A stretch of 58,117 nt of DNA from an uncultured Pseudomonadota bacterium (GCA_903846555.1 CAINBI010000135.1:1-58117), one strand, 5' to 3'; counted from the stretch's first letter, positions 38,063 through 47,234 are shown. Program-made: numbers and translations. Notes: generated by a model not told the origin, from the sequence alone.

Positions 38063-38926
38063 CTATTTGGCGCGTAATTTACGCCAGGCTTTTCTAGCCA
38101 GCAATAAAACTGGAATACCGAACAGCAACCACGGCAATATCGTCACGAAAAAGGTAATGATAGAGGCAAAGCTACTCATCATCACCCGTCCAGCATTACT
38201 AAGCGCTTCAGCCACTGGGGCAAAAAAACCTTTTTCTGTCACGCTGTTAATTGCTTGAAACTGAATATCTATCGCCACCCAGTCGGTTTCATTAGATAAG
38301 GCTTTACGAATGCCTGTGGCGCGATCAATCTGCGATTGCGTCTCGGTAAGTTGCACTTCAATATCTAATATATCTTTAATTTTTGCGGGCTGCTCGGCCA
38401 ACATTTTACGCAAGCGATCACGCAATTCAGTCAGATTTTTTAGGCGGGCATCTGTATCGATCACTGCATCCGTTTTATCTTCCGACTCACGTTGATGTTG
38501 CAGTACGTGAGTCGATGTTTCCACACCATTTAAAAATTCATCAAATTTAAGGGGTGGCACACGCACGCTCAAACTGGCAGAGGCTGGGTTATATTGAGTT
38601 TCGCCAGAAAAGCTGGCATTGAGCATTTGGCATTTCATGCTTTCACAATGCTTTACTGCGGCTTCAAATTGCGCTTTCACTTCTGCCGCTGGCGTTTCAA
38701 CGATTAAATGATGGCGCACCGCTAAATAACGTTTCGTTTCTACTTGCGAGGCCTCAGCAAACTCATCTTGTGCGGGTGAGGCAACGCGCATGTCTTCTTT
38801 AGCCACCATCGGCGCCGGGGCACTACTGGCGCTGGCAAAATCAGCGCTCACTGGGTTAGCTTTTTGACCGCATGACGCTAAACCTAAAGCTAAAACACAT
38901 ACTGCTAAAATTAAACGCATCATCAC
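38063..38926 (-). CDS. DUF4349 lipoprotein
   Basis: 287 residues. A lipoprotein signal with lipobox LGLASC (lipid on Cys19) starts the chain; DUF4349 follows with a coiled-coil middle (about 140-200, NLTELRDRLRKMLAEQPAK), and a single C-terminal membrane segment (ILPWLLFGIPVLLLA) with a basic end. The family has no proven function. Located between ruvA and the permease, inside the ruv gene run. Confidence 0.82.
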   Translation of the reverse strand: MMMRLILAVCVLALGLASCGQKANPVSADFASASSAPAPMVAKEDMRVASPAQDEFAEASQVETKRYLAVRHHLIVETPAAEVKAQFEAAVKHCESMKCQMLNASFSGETQYNPASASLSVRVPPLKFDEFLNGVETSTHVLQHQRESEDKTDAVIDTDARLKNLTELRDRLRKMLAEQPAKIKDILDIEVQLTETQSQIDRATGIRKALSNETDWVAIDIQFQAINSVTEKGFFAPVAEALSNAGRVMMSSFASIITFFVTILPWLLFGIPVLLLARKAWRKLRAK

Positions 38927-38977
38927 CCTTTGTATTTTAAAAAGTTAAAATCTCTAAACCCAAACAAATATTACGCT

Positions 38978-39562
38978 TTAATTTTTAGAAAAACGCTTCA
39001 ACGCCAACTTAATTCCTTCAGAAACACTCACGTCTTTAGCCAAACCTTTAACGGCTAAGCCAGCCTCACGCTCGTTGTAGCCTAAGGCCACTAGCGCATT
39101 CAAAATATCGTCAGTGTGGCTTGTCGGGCTCATTCCCATCGCGGCAGAAGCTGAACTAGTGAAGTTAAATTTATCTCGCAACTCAAGCAACATGCGCTCT
39201 GCGGTCTTTTTTCCTATGCCAGGAATTCTGGTGAGCAAGGCTATATCTTGCGCTTGTATGGCGTGGCCCAGCTCATCTACTGAGAGCCCAGATAAAATCA
39301 CCAACGCAGATTTTGCACCTATGCCACTGACTTTAACCAGTTGGCGAAAAGCCATACGCTCATTATTTGAGCCAAAACCATACAGCAACTGCGCATCTTC
39401 TCTCACCACAAACTGCGTGAGTAGCTTAATGGATTGCCCCAGCTCAGGCAGGTTATAGAACGTGCTCATTGGCACTTCAACTTCATAACCTACACCGTGA
39501 ACATCCAGCACAATTTGCGGCGGGTTCTTTTCAATCAGCACACCTGTTAATTGGCCTATCAT
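38978..39562 (-). CDS. ruvA: Holliday junction DNA helicase subunit RuvA
   Basis: 194-residue tetrameric junction-binding protein. OB-fold N-terminus ([20 protein letters not shown]), two helix-hairpin-helix motifs ([16 protein letters not shown] and [16 protein letters not shown]), and a C-terminal RuvB-binding domain ([16 protein letters not shown]). 10 nt after ruvC. Confidence 0.97.
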   Translation of the reverse strand: MIGQLTGVLIEKNPPQIVLDVHGVGYEVEVPMSTFYNLPELGQSIKLLTQFVVREDAQLLYGFGSNNERMAFRQLVKVSGIGAKSALVILSGLSVDELGHAIQAQDIALLTRIPGIGKKTAERMLLELRDKFNFTSSASAAMGMSPTSHTDDILNALVALGYNEREAGLAVKGLAKDVSVSEGIKLALKRFSKN

Positions 39563-39572
39563 TGCATTCCTA

Positions 39573-40133
39573 TCATATTAGCCTACCACCTTTTACGCGA
39601 AACCCTGCCGTTGCCAGCCCACCCAAACCTTGCCCGCCGTGCGCATGGCAAATGGCACAAGCTAATGCATCTGCGGAATCTGGCTTGGGGACGGCGGGTA
39701 ATTTGAGTAAGCGCTTAACCATTTCTTGCACCTGTTCTTTTTGTGCATGGCCGTTACCAACCACCGCCTGCTTGACTTGTAATGCAGTATATTCTGCCAC
39801 CGATAAATTACGGATAACCGCCGCGCTAATGGCTGCACCACGGGCTTGCCCTAATAAAAGCGTAGACTGCGGATTTACATTCACAAACACTATTTCAATC
39901 GCCACTTGCTTAGGCTGATAAGTATCAATTACCTCAAACAAGCCATCTAATATAATTTTCAAACGCGCAGGCAGCTCCTCCCTGTCATCTTCACCTTCTA
40001 TTTTATTTTTTTTGCCACTGGCGGTTTTAATCGTACCACTAGCAATATAGGTGATTTTTTCACCCACTTTTTCGATGACGCCGAAGCCAGTAATGCGTAG
40101 GCCTGGGTCGATGCCGAGGATGCGGATACTCAC
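39573..40133 (-). CDS. ruvC: Holliday junction endonuclease RuvC
   Basis: Dimeric resolvase of 186 residues with an RNase H fold. The first catalytic aspartate is Asp9 in [15 protein letters not shown]; the later acidic residues are in VAIEIVFVN and [14 protein letters not shown]. Starts with GTG, whose G is the last base of the yebC stop (TAGTG), so the two are translationally coupled. Residues 45-55 hold a charged insertion ([12 protein letters not shown]). Confidence 0.96.
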   Translation of the reverse strand: MSIRILGIDPGLRITGFGVIEKVGEKITYIASGTIKTASGKKNKIEGEDDREELPARLKIILDGLFEVIDTYQPKQVAIEIVFVNVNPQSTLLLGQARGAAISAAVIRNLSVAEYTALQVKQAVVGNGHAQKEQVQEMVKRLLKLPAVPKPDSADALACAICHAHGGQGLGGLATAGFRVKGGRLI

Positions 40134-40858
40134 TATTCCTCTATAACTGCCGTAGTGTAAACATCTTGCACGTCATCCAAGTCTTCCAATGCATCTAAGA
40201 TTTTTTGCATTCTGACCGCATCTTCGCCGGTAAATACCGTTTCAATGCTGGGCTTCATGGTCACTTCTGCCAAAACTGCTTTTAAACCAGCAGCTTCCAT
40301 CGCCTCTTTAACGGTTAAAAAATCATGCGGCGGCGTGATCACTTCAATACTGCCATCTTCATCCGTCATGACATCTTCAGCGCCGGCTTCAAGGGCAATT
40401 TCCATCACTTTATCTTCATTGGTGCCTGGCTCGTAAATTAGGCTGCCGCAATGTTTAAACATAAAAGCCACTGAACCATCTGTGCCTAAATTGCCGCCAA
40501 ACTTAGTTAAGGCATGGCGCACATCGGCCACCGCGCGTTGTTTATTGTCGGTTAAGCAATCAATAATAATGGCTGCGCCGTTTATGCCGTAACCTTCGTA
40601 GCGAATTTCTTCGTAGTTCACGCCTTCAAGTTCACCCGTGCCTTTTTTAATGGCGCGAGTGATGTTGTCTGCCGGCATGTTCTCTTCTTTAGCTTCAGCG
40701 ACAGCCGCGCGTAGGCGCGGATTCATGGTGACATCGCCGCCGCCCAAACGCGCTGCAACGGTGATTTCTTTAATAATTTTAGTAAATATTTTGCCGCGTT
40801 TAGCGTCTTGACGACCTTTGCGGTGCTGAATATTTGCCCACTTACTATGACCTGCCAT
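40133..40858 (-). CDS. yebC: YebC/PmpR family regulator/translation factor
   Basis: 241 residues beginning [20 protein letters not shown], the family signature. Members bind DNA as regulators (PmpR) and, in recent work, help ribosomes through proline-rich stretches. Upstream of ruvC as in many proteobacteria. Confidence 0.95.
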   Translation of the reverse strand: MAGHSKWANIQHRKGRQDAKRGKIFTKIIKEITVAARLGGGDVTMNPRLRAAVAEAKEENMPADNITRAIKKGTGELEGVNYEEIRYEGYGINGAAIIIDCLTDNKQRAVADVRHALTKFGGNLGTDGSVAFMFKHCGSLIYEPGTNEDKVMEIALEAGAEDVMTDEDGSIEVITPPHDFLTVKEAMEAAGLKAVLAEVTMKPSIETVFTGEDAVRMQKILDALEDLDDVQDVYTTAVIEE

Positions 40859-41072
40859 ATAACCAACCTTTAATACACTTTAAGATAAGCTGGATTTTAT
40901 CACAGGCAGGCGTGTGGTAAACAAACCCATGCTCAAACAGGCATGTAGGCGCACTATTCGTTAAATTTTATCAGCCATTTTGAGACGTACTAATGACCAG
41001 CGATTGCTTGATGTGGCTTTGCAATGGCGGACAGAAAAACTTTTTTCGCCCTACATTTACTTAATTTACCTT

Positions 41073-41127
41073 AAAAAGCACTGCCCTGCGAGGCAATAGG
41101 GACGGGCTTCGCAGGGCAGTGCTTTTT
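41073..41127. repeat. Dispersed hairpin repeat, copy B (perfect 19-bp stem)
   Basis: AAAAAGCACTGCCCTGCGA (41073-41091) is an exact complement of 41109-41127, with a 17-nt loop. On the minus strand the loop reads AGCCCGTCCCTATTGCC, shared with copies A and C. It lies 11 nt beyond the stop of the minus-strand SPFH gene and ends in Ts, so it can act as its terminator. Confidence 0.85.
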
Positions 41128-41138
41128 CGTGAATGACA

Positions 41139-42029
41139 TTATTTACCAGCACCACTTGGAACATTAAAGAATGGAATTGGAGCACTGGCATATACTGAGG
41201 TTGGCAACTGCCCATTCCACTTGTCGGCTTTAGCTTTTTCAACTTCAATTCGACGCAATTCAAGTACATCTTTATTCTGTGCTAAGGCAGCATTTTGCAC
41301 TTTCAAAGCATCGGCTTGTGCGGTGGCCAGCTTGAGTATTTGGTAAGCCTCACCGTCTGCCTGCGCCTTTAATGCCGTCGCCTCTGCTTCAGCAACGGCT
41401 ACCTTTTGCTTTTGTTCTGATTCAACGGTTTTGAGCTTGTTTTCAGCACCTAATCGCAACTGTTCTTGAGTCACTTTTGCACTAATAGCCGCCATATAAT
41501 CAGGCGAGAAGGAAAAGTTACGCATATCAACGTTGATCACTTGCGCACCATAAACATCAAGCTTCTTGCGAAGTGCCTCAGTAATGTCTGCTGACACAGC
41601 GGAGCGCTTCCCAATCAAGTCTGGTGCGCTATAGCGACTTGTAATCGCTTTAAATACTTCTTGAGTAGCCGTTTGTACATAAGACTGCAAATTACCGTCA
41701 TGGCTATATTTTTCAAACACTTCAGCCACTTTGTCTGGCTTAATGCTATAGCGAACAGTCAGACTAACGCGTACTGGTTGAGTATCACTCGTGCTTCCCT
41801 CAGCATTCTCTACATCAGCCGCTTCAGCACGAATGTTAAAAATACTTAATGTCTGCCACGGCGCCACAAACATAAATCCTTCACTCTCAATGCCACGAAT
41901 AGCCCCTCCGACAGTGACTACGCCTCGGCTACCGGTAGGCACACTGCGAATTGGCCAAAGCCAGAACAGAACAGTTAAACCCACAAAGGCTATTACAGCT
42001 GTTTTGATTAAATTGAAATTCAACGGCAT
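41139..42029 (-). CDS. SPFH/prohibitin-family membrane protein
   Basis: About 296 residues from the ATG at 42029: one N-terminal membrane helix (LIKTAVIAFVGLTVLFWLW), an SPFH/Band 7 domain (about 35-200, including RVSLTVRYSIKP), and a C-terminal Ala/Gln/Glu-rich coiled coil (about 195-260). Such proteins form large rings in the membrane, often with proteases; no protease gene is adjacent. A start 13 codons upstream is possible but would precede the helix with a charged stretch. About 270 nt of non-coding DNA separates it from the LysR gene. Confidence 0.88.
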   Translation of the reverse strand: MPLNFNLIKTAVIAFVGLTVLFWLWPIRSVPTGSRGVVTVGGAIRGIESEGFMFVAPWQTLSIFNIRAEAADVENAEGSTSDTQPVRVSLTVRYSIKPDKVAEVFEKYSHDGNLQSYVQTATQEVFKAITSRYSAPDLIGKRSAVSADITEALRKKLDVYGAQVINVDMRNFSFSPDYMAAISAKVTQEQLRLGAENKLKTVESEQKQKVAVAEAEATALKAQADGEAYQILKLATAQADALKVQNAALAQNKDVLELRRIEVEKAKADKWNGQLPTSVYASAPIPFFNVPSGAGK

Positions 42030-42296
42030 ACTTTTATCCTTAAATTTTTGAGGTACTTGTAAAGCCACGCCTCAAGCTAAATTCGTTACTACCTTGAAGG
42101 CTTAAAAATAGACAGGTGATGCCAAATATGGCTAGGAATGGCTTCTATCGGATGATCAAAACCTGCCCAAATGAATCATAGCACGAGCACCAGTTTCCAC
42201 AATCGGTACTCACAATACGGGTAATGCTTACAAAAATTCAGCGTGCTATAACATGAGTTGGCAGGATGAAGTTTTGGTTTGAACTTACGATTATGA

Positions 42297-43178
42297 TTAC
42301 CTAATATTCTCAGCCAAAAAATCAATCAATGCTCTTATTTTGGGGGCCAAATGCTTTCGTGATGCATAAACTGCATAAATACCCAATTCAATAGATCGAT
42401 ATTCAGGCATTAACTCAATGAGCGCGCCTGCTTGAATGTCTTCGTTGATTAAAAAGCTGGGTTGCAAGATGATGCCTAGGCCTTCTAATGCTGCAGCTCT
42501 GCATGTGTCGCCATTGTTTGAGTGAATGCGCGGATTGGTCTTAACGCTGACCTTACCTTCGGGGCCATCAAAATACCATTCATCTTTTGTCGAGAAGTAG
42601 CTATAAGAAATGGTTGAATGCTGCGCTAACTCTGCGGGATGCTGTGGTGTGCCATATTTTTTTAAATATTGCGGGGATGCGCACAAGATCAGTCGCGTTG
42701 AGCCTAATCGTTTGCTAATTAAGGTGGAGCTTGGAAGCGTGGCGATTCTTATGGCAATATCGTAGCCTTCTTCAACCAAATCCACCACTAGATCGGCCAA
42801 TGTAATATCTAGTTTCACCTCAGGATAATTAGTTAAAAACTGTGCCCATAGCGGCGACAAATGTTTGATGCCAAAGGTAACAGGGGCATTAATTCTAATT
42901 AGCCCGCTGGCGGTGACGTTTCTTGAGGTGATCTCAAGTTCAGCATTGTTTAATTCTAAAAGCAGTTCTTTGCTGCGTAAAAAAAACACTTGGCCCTCAT
43001 CGGTTAATGATAGTTTTCTTGTGGTTCTGTGCAGCAACCTAACGCCCAATCGGGCTTCTAAATCTGAGATGTATCTGGAAATTGCCGCTTTGGATGACCC
43101 TAAATGATCTGCGGCCTTTACAAAGCTACCCGAATCAACCACCGCATTAAATGCTTCCATTTCTACAAATCGGTCCAT
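42297..43178 (-). CDS. LysR-family transcriptional regulator
   Basis: About 293 residues from the ATG at 43178. The winged helix-turn-helix is at the N-terminus (FVKAADHLGSSKAAISRYIS), then a type 2 periplasmic-binding-like effector domain. Residue pattern (RLLHRTTRKLSLTDEG) is typical of the CrgA/AaeR-like subgroup. Divergent from the yceI gene across 124 nt that contain an 18-bp palindrome, so yceI is the likely target. Confidence 0.92.
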   Translation of the reverse strand: MDRFVEMEAFNAVVDSGSFVKAADHLGSSKAAISRYISDLEARLGVRLLHRTTRKLSLTDEGQVFFLRSKELLLELNNAELEITSRNVTASGLIRINAPVTFGIKHLSPLWAQFLTNYPEVKLDITLADLVVDLVEEGYDIAIRIATLPSSTLISKRLGSTRLILCASPQYLKKYGTPQHPAELAQHSTISYSYFSTKDEWYFDGPEGKVSVKTNPRIHSNNGDTCRAAALEGLGIILQPSFLINEDIQAGALIELMPEYRSIELGIYAVYASRKHLAPKIRALIDFLAENIR

Positions 43179-43258
43179 TGTTTCAATTTCCAATACAATA
43201 AGTTTAATTGTATAGCATTTATCTCTTATTACATTGCGTATAAAGTGCATGGCTAGGC

Positions 43259-43276
43259 ATTGAGACTGATCTCAAT
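43259..43276. promoter_or_regulatory. Palindrome in the LysR-yceI spacer, candidate operator
   Basis: ATTGAGA / TCTCAAT, a perfect 7-bp inverted repeat with a 4-nt centre (CTGA), 27 nt before the yceI start. Position and symmetry fit a LysR-family binding site; not proven. Confidence 0.5.
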
Positions 43277-43302
43277 TGATACTTGATTAAAGGAAATAAG
43301 CC

Positions 43303-43869
43303 ATGAAAAGATTAGGATTTTTAGCGATTGTCGCTTGTATGTCTAACGCAGCACTGGCAGCACCTGAGACTTACATTGTTGATGGCAATCACACTTTGCC
43401 ACGTTTTTCATATAGCCATTTTGGTTATTCAACGCAACTAAGCCGCTTCGATAAAGCTTCTGGAAAAATCGTGCTTGATCGTGCGACTAAAAGCGGCTCA
43501 GTGAATGTGGTGATTGACACCACCTCGGTAAACACAGGATATGCGCTTTTTAACGAACACATTCAAGCTGAAGATTTTTTAAATACTACCAAATTCCCAA
43601 CTGCGACATTCACTTCCAACAAAGTTAATTTTGATGGCGATAAAGTGAGCACGATTGATGGTGTGCTAACACTAAAGGGCGTGAGTAGGCCAGTTACGCT
43701 GAGTGTTACGTCATTTTTATGTATGCCTCATCCTATGATGAAAAAAGAGGCTTGCGGGGCTAATGCAACCACGGTGGTTAAGCGCACCGACTTCAATATG
43801 GGTAAACATGCGCCTTATGTAGGCGATGAAGTGACCATCACTATTCCAGTAGAAGCAATTAAAGAGTAA
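43303..43869 (+). CDS. yceI: YceI-family periplasmic lipid-binding protein
   Basis: 188 residues. Signal peptide ending LAA (cleavage near residue 20), then the YceI lipocalin-like barrel with TYIVDGNHTLPRFSYSHFG, GKIVLDRATKSGSVNVVIDT and the HIQAEDFLNTTKFPTATF block. Family members bind polyprenyl or other amphiphilic lipids in the periplasm. AAAGGAAATAAG gives a good ribosome-binding site. Likely controlled by the divergent LysR gene. Confidence 0.93.
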   Translation: MKRLGFLAIVACMSNAALAAPETYIVDGNHTLPRFSYSHFGYSTQLSRFDKASGKIVLDRATKSGSVNVVIDTTSVNTGYALFNEHIQAEDFLNTTKFPTATFTSNKVNFDGDKVSTIDGVLTLKGVSRPVTLSVTSFLCMPHPMMKKEACGANATTVVKRTDFNMGKHAPYVGDEVTITIPVEAIKE

Positions 43870-43891
43870 TCAGCTGGGTAGGCGCACTCAT

Positions 43892-44170
43892 TTAAGTTGC
43901 CTGAGGAAATCGTGCAATGTGGCGGCATCTCTGTTTCGCTTGCCAAATATCATATTGCACTTGTAGGTGTGACCAAAAGCCTGCTGAAGTGCCTAGCGCA
44001 TCTGACAAAAGTAGATCCATCTCTGCGCTAATGCCTGCTTTGCAATTCAATATTCGTGATAAAGCTACGCGAGTAACACCAAGGTGCTTCGATGCGTCTG
44101 TAATAGTTAAGTTTTCTGGTAGGTATTCTCTTAATACCTCACCAGGGTGTGCGGGTGTATGCATTTCCAT
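43892..44170 (-). CDS. higA: HigA-family antitoxin
   Basis: 92-residue XRE-type helix-turn-helix protein (DASKHLGVTRVALSRILNCK) beginning MEMHTPAHPGEVLREYL, the HigA signature. Neutralises HigB and binds the operon promoter. Second gene of the pair, 32 nt after the toxin; toxin-first order is normal for higBA. Confidence 0.93.
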   Translation of the reverse strand: MEMHTPAHPGEVLREYLPENLTITDASKHLGVTRVALSRILNCKAGISAEMDLLLSDALGTSAGFWSHLQVQYDIWQAKQRCRHIARFPQAT

Positions 44171-44202
44171 TTTTTATCCTAATCTTAGGTTTATCACTAT
44201 CC

Positions 44203-44484
44203 TTAGTGATAATCTAAATAATCCACAAGTTCAATATCATTATCATCAAACTTAAAAATGATGCGCCAATTACCATTAACTGTGAGCGACCAGAAATCGG
44301 CAAGGTCGCCGCTTAGCTGGTGTAGTCGCCATGAAACAGGCGCTCTTAAATCATCTAGGGACTCTGCCGCATGCATGGCGGTGAGTTGCACTTTAAGCTT
44401 AATAGCATGATGTGGTTGAATGCCTGACTTGTTGCCTGTGTTAAAAAACTGCTCCAAGCCTTTATGACGAAAGTTTTTAATCAT
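44203..44484 (-). CDS. higB: HigB-family mRNA interferase toxin
   Basis: 93-residue RelE-fold protein starting MIKNFRHKGLEQFFNTGNKS, with the RAPVSWRLHQLSGDLADFWS core and the C-terminal NGNWRIIFKFDD strand. Family toxins cut mRNA on the ribosome. The gene appears complete. Its promoter overlaps a palindrome and would give an almost leaderless transcript. Confidence 0.94.
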   Translation of the reverse strand: MIKNFRHKGLEQFFNTGNKSGIQPHHAIKLKVQLTAMHAAESLDDLRAPVSWRLHQLSGDLADFWSLTVNGNWRIIFKFDDNDIELVDYLDYH

Positions 44485-44489
44485 ACAAA

Positions 44490-44519
44490 ATTATAACACC
44501 GTATAGCTAGACTATACAA
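44490..44519 (-). promoter_or_regulatory. higBA promoter with overlapping palindromic operator
   Basis: On the minus strand TTGTAT, 18 nt, TATAAT (44490-44495). The spacer holds GTATAG-TCTAG-CTATAC (44501-44517), a perfect 6-bp inverted repeat, as expected for HigA autoregulation. The -10 box ends 6 nt from the higB ATG, so the mRNA would begin at or next to the start codon. Confidence 0.65.
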
Positions 44520-44599
44520 CCACTGCATTATCTACTGCATTCAACTTATGTATGGATGGCTTTCAATGGGGATTTTCGGGGTGGGGTAGAACAATCCAT

Positions 44600-45517
44600 T
44601 TAATCTTGCCCCATTGCAGAATCTATAACCTTATGTTTGCGTATGCTAATAATAGAAATAATGACTAATGACATTAAAATAAGCAACATGCCGATGAGTT
44701 CAGTGGCGCTTGGTATCTCATTGAGTTGCAACCATGCCGCCACCACCGCGATGACAGGCGCCAATAAAGTTGCCATGCTGGCGATACCTGCGCTCAATCG
44801 TTGCAAGGCATAAAGCCATAACAACCACGCTAAAGCGTTGCAAAATACCGCGTTAAATATCACGGCGCCAATAAAGTACGGTGTCCATTGTATGGTCGGT
44901 ACTGGTATCAATATGGCGGCAATCACAATCGGAATTGCGCCGAATAACATTTGCCATGCGGTGAGTGTCAGTAAATCTAAATCTGGCGCACGTTGATGCA
45001 ACTTTTTAGCCACAATGACTGATAAAGCCCAGCTAACGCCAGACAACACCGCCAACATCATGCTGAAACCATCAGTGCCTAAATGTAGCGGATCTAAAAT
45101 AAACAGCACGCCCATCGCAGAAAGAATAGCGGCTGGCCATTGCAAGCCGCTGATTTTTTCACCTAACAACGGCCAAGCCAACACCATTACCCAGAACGGC
45201 ATAGTGTAAGTGAGTACTGACGTTTTGCCTGCACCACCTTCTACCAAAGCCCACATCAACAGCCCGGTAAAGCCGCTGGACTGCAATAAACCTAATAAAA
45301 CCAAGCTACCGATATGCTTGATTTTAATTGGCTTGCGTAAGGCTAAAACAACGACAAATAAACAAATGGCTCCGATGGTGATACGCAAGGCAATGAATTG
45401 AAAAACACCAGCATATTGCAGCGCAATTTTCATCACTACCCAGTTATAGCCCCAGATTACAGTAAGTGCCAATAATGCTGCAAAGGCACGAATGGTGTGT
45501 TTTTTGTTATTCAGCAT
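44600..45517 (-). CDS. EamA/DMT-family transporter
   Basis: 305-residue inner-membrane protein with ten hydrophobic helices and two EamA halves (VIWGYNWVVMKIALQYAG near the start, FNAVFCNALAWLLWLYALQRL in the second half). The family exports amino acids or other metabolites; the substrate is unknown. Third in a minus-strand run after the MarR and NTF2-like genes, with about 60 nt between, so MarR may control it. Confidence 0.88.
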   Translation of the reverse strand: MLNNKKHTIRAFAALLALTVIWGYNWVVMKIALQYAGVFQFIALRITIGAICLFVVVLALRKPIKIKHIGSLVLLGLLQSSGFTGLLMWALVEGGAGKTSVLTYTMPFWVMVLAWPLLGEKISGLQWPAAILSAMGVLFILDPLHLGTDGFSMMLAVLSGVSWALSVIVAKKLHQRAPDLDLLTLTAWQMLFGAIPIVIAAILIPVPTIQWTPYFIGAVIFNAVFCNALAWLLWLYALQRLSAGIASMATLLAPVIAVVAAWLQLNEIPSATELIGMLLILMSLVIISIISIRKHKVIDSAMGQD

Positions 45518-45575
45518 ATTTAAAGCCCTGTCAAATATGTTGCTGGCTAAGTAAAAAGTGAATTAAATGTCCAGT

Positions 45576-45953
45576 TTAGTTCCAAATATGAGTAAGCGCT
45601 TTCCAACCACCATCAGCCTGTTTGCGGTAAACCAGATGCACGTTGCCGCCAAAAGTTTGCTTTACACCGCTGGCATCGACCATTGCACCCGCCCAATTGC
45701 CGCGCTGATAGGCTAAATTCCCGTCTTCCACTGCATCCGCTAGCGTTAATTGATGTTCAATTACGCCTGCGGCAATTAAGCCCGCAAAAAATGTTTGAAT
45801 GGCTGAAACACCTACCACTGGCTCGCCTGCTGGTGCTGGCATAACAACTGCGTTTACATCATAAAGCTGAGCAATAGCTTCTACATTTTTTGAGTTAAAA
45901 GCCTGATCGAATGCGGCATTGATGGCTGCGATTTGCGTTTTAATAACTGACAT
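45576..45953 (-). CDS. NTF2-like (SnoaL/DUF4440) protein
   Basis: 125 residues forming a cone-shaped NTF2-like fold: helix INAAFDQAFNSKNVEAIAQLYD, then VNAVVMPAPAGEPVVG and a C-terminal sheet ending GGWKALTHIWN. The family covers hydrolases, isomerases and non-enzymatic binding proteins, so no function can be assigned. Lies between the MarR regulator and the EamA transporter genes. Confidence 0.85.
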   Translation of the reverse strand: MSVIKTQIAAINAAFDQAFNSKNVEAIAQLYDVNAVVMPAPAGEPVVGVSAIQTFFAGLIAAGVIEHQLTLADAVEDGNLAYQRGNWAGAMVDASGVKQTFGGNVHLVYRKQADGGWKALTHIWN

Positions 45954-45998
45954 ATTTTGGCTCTTTCATTTAAAATTAAAAAATTGATTAATGACAGG

Positions 45999-46502
45999 TT
46001 AAATTAAGGCTGGAATCCCCAGATTGATTAAACCTAATATCTGCTGCAATTGTGCGCGTTTTTCTTCATCTAAAGCCTGCATACACAACCTTAATCGACG
46101 GTAATAATCAGGCATCACGGCATCCAGCTTGGCTTGTCCAGACTCGGTTAAGTGTATTAAAACACTGCGCCTATCATCTTGTGCAAACACTCGCTCCACC
46201 AAGCCATTTTGCTCTAAACCATCAATCAAACCTGTCATCGTAGCGCGTGAAACGCCGGCTTTATCCGCCAAAATTGAAGGCGTGGAAACTTTGCTTGCTT
46301 CGCGCATTAGCAAAATCAACACCCACCAACGCCCTTGCAACAAACCATGCTTACTCAAACAGGTGTCCAGCGCTATCGATAAATCAGTAGCGACGCGCAG
46401 TAACTGAAGAAAACTAGACACCGCCGTTACATCCGCATCGGGATAGCGTTCGGCAAATTGGTCTAGCACTTCAGCGGTAGGGAGATCTCTTAATTGCAAC
46501 AT
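45999..46502 (-). CDS. MarR-family transcriptional regulator
   Basis: About 167 residues; winged helix with TPSILADKAGVSRATMTGLIDGL and the wing QDDRRSVLIHLTESG. The usual ligand is a small phenolic or oxidant. The ATG at 46514 overlaps the -10 box of a near-consensus promoter, so the ATG at 46502 is the more likely start. The operator-like palindrome in that promoter points to autoregulation of the MarR-NTF2-EamA run. Confidence 0.9.
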   Translation of the reverse strand: MLQLRDLPTAEVLDQFAERYPDADVTAVSSFLQLLRVATDLSIALDTCLSKHGLLQGRWWVLILLMREASKVSTPSILADKAGVSRATMTGLIDGLEQNGLVERVFAQDDRRSVLIHLTESGQAKLDAVMPDYYRRLRLCMQALDEEKRAQLQQILGLINLGIPALI

Positions 46503-46512
46503 GATTAGGTGC

Positions 46513-46540
46513 ATTATAATTAGCTAACTAACTATGTCAA
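46513..46540 (-). promoter_or_regulatory. Near-consensus promoter with MarR-type operator
   Basis: On the minus strand a perfect TTGACA (46535-46540), a 16-nt spacer and a perfect TATAAT (46513-46518). The spacer contains the palindrome TTAGCTAA (46520-46527) inside AGTTAGTTAGCTAAT, a likely MarR site that would block polymerase. Confidence 0.7.
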
Positions 46541-46568
46541 TAGCTTCAATCATATTCTCTACAATATT

Positions 46569-46596
46569 TTGTCTAAAATAATTATTGGTGTATATT
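46569..46596 (+). promoter_or_regulatory. Probable promoter of the CBS-domain gene
   Basis: TTGTCT at 46569-46574, a 16-nt spacer and TATATT at 46591-46596; 30 nt before the ATG. Divergent from the MarR promoter. Confidence 0.5.
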
Positions 46597-46625
46597 TAAA
46601 TACGCTAATCGCTAGGAGAAATCTG

Positions 46626-47057
46626 ATGAAAACATTACAACAATTACTAAATAGCAAAAAATATAAAGAGGTCATTTCTATTGCCCCGCATCGCCCAGTA
46701 TTTGATGCTTTGGTGGTATTGGCTGAATATAAAATTGGTGCTTTGGTAGTACTTCAAGGCGAACAATTGGTCGGTATTTTTTCAGAGCGAGACTATGCCC
46801 GCGAGGTTATTCTTAAAGGTAAATCTTCAAAAACCACACAGATTAGCGAGGTCATGACAGATAAAGTATTAACCGCAAAACCAGAGGATACGGTAGAATA
46901 TGCGATGGCTATTATGTCTGATAAGCGTATTCGCCACTTGCCTATTGTGGATAACAACAAAGTCATCGGCATACTTTCAATTGGTGATTTAGTGAAAGAA
47001 ACCATTGCGTATCAACATGATCTGATTCAGCAATTAGAAAGCTATATTAAAAGCTAG
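46626..47057 (+). CDS. CBS-domain pair protein
   Basis: 143 residues made of two CBS domains (about 10-65 and 75-132), with IVDNNKVIGILSIGDLVKE in the second. Such small CBS proteins sense adenine nucleotides; the partner is unknown. The ATG at 46626 follows AGGAGA at a good distance; an upstream in-frame codon at 46569 lies inside the promoter and is rejected. Monocistronic, ending at a clear terminator. Confidence 0.9.
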   Translation: MKTLQQLLNSKKYKEVISIAPHRPVFDALVVLAEYKIGALVVLQGEQLVGIFSERDYAREVILKGKSSKTTQISEVMTDKVLTAKPEDTVEYAMAIMSDKRIRHLPIVDNNKVIGILSIGDLVKETIAYQHDLIQQLESYIKS

Positions 47058-47208
47058 TCATTATGACGGTGTTGTGTATATGAAATCAAAAATCTCACCA
47101 AGTTGTCATCTTGGCTGACTACACCAGCAGCAATAGAAATGCGTTTTGGCTTTGAAGTAACAATCTAGGTAATGAACAAGTAGCTTGTTTAAATGATGCA
47201 CAATAAAT

Positions 47209-47234
47209 AAAGAGAGCAATTGCTCTCTTTTTTA
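47209..47234 (+). terminator. Intrinsic terminator of the CBS-domain gene
   Basis: AAAGAGAGCAA joined directly to TTGCTCTCTTT, followed by Ts. The palindrome has 11-bp arms and no unpaired centre; in RNA the innermost bases would form the loop. Confidence 0.85.

Noticed and set aside
42177-42248. 8-bp inverted repeat ATAGCACG / CGTGCTAT in the spacer upstream of the SPFH gene
   Set aside because: Arms are short and 56 nt apart; expected by chance in a spacer of this size.
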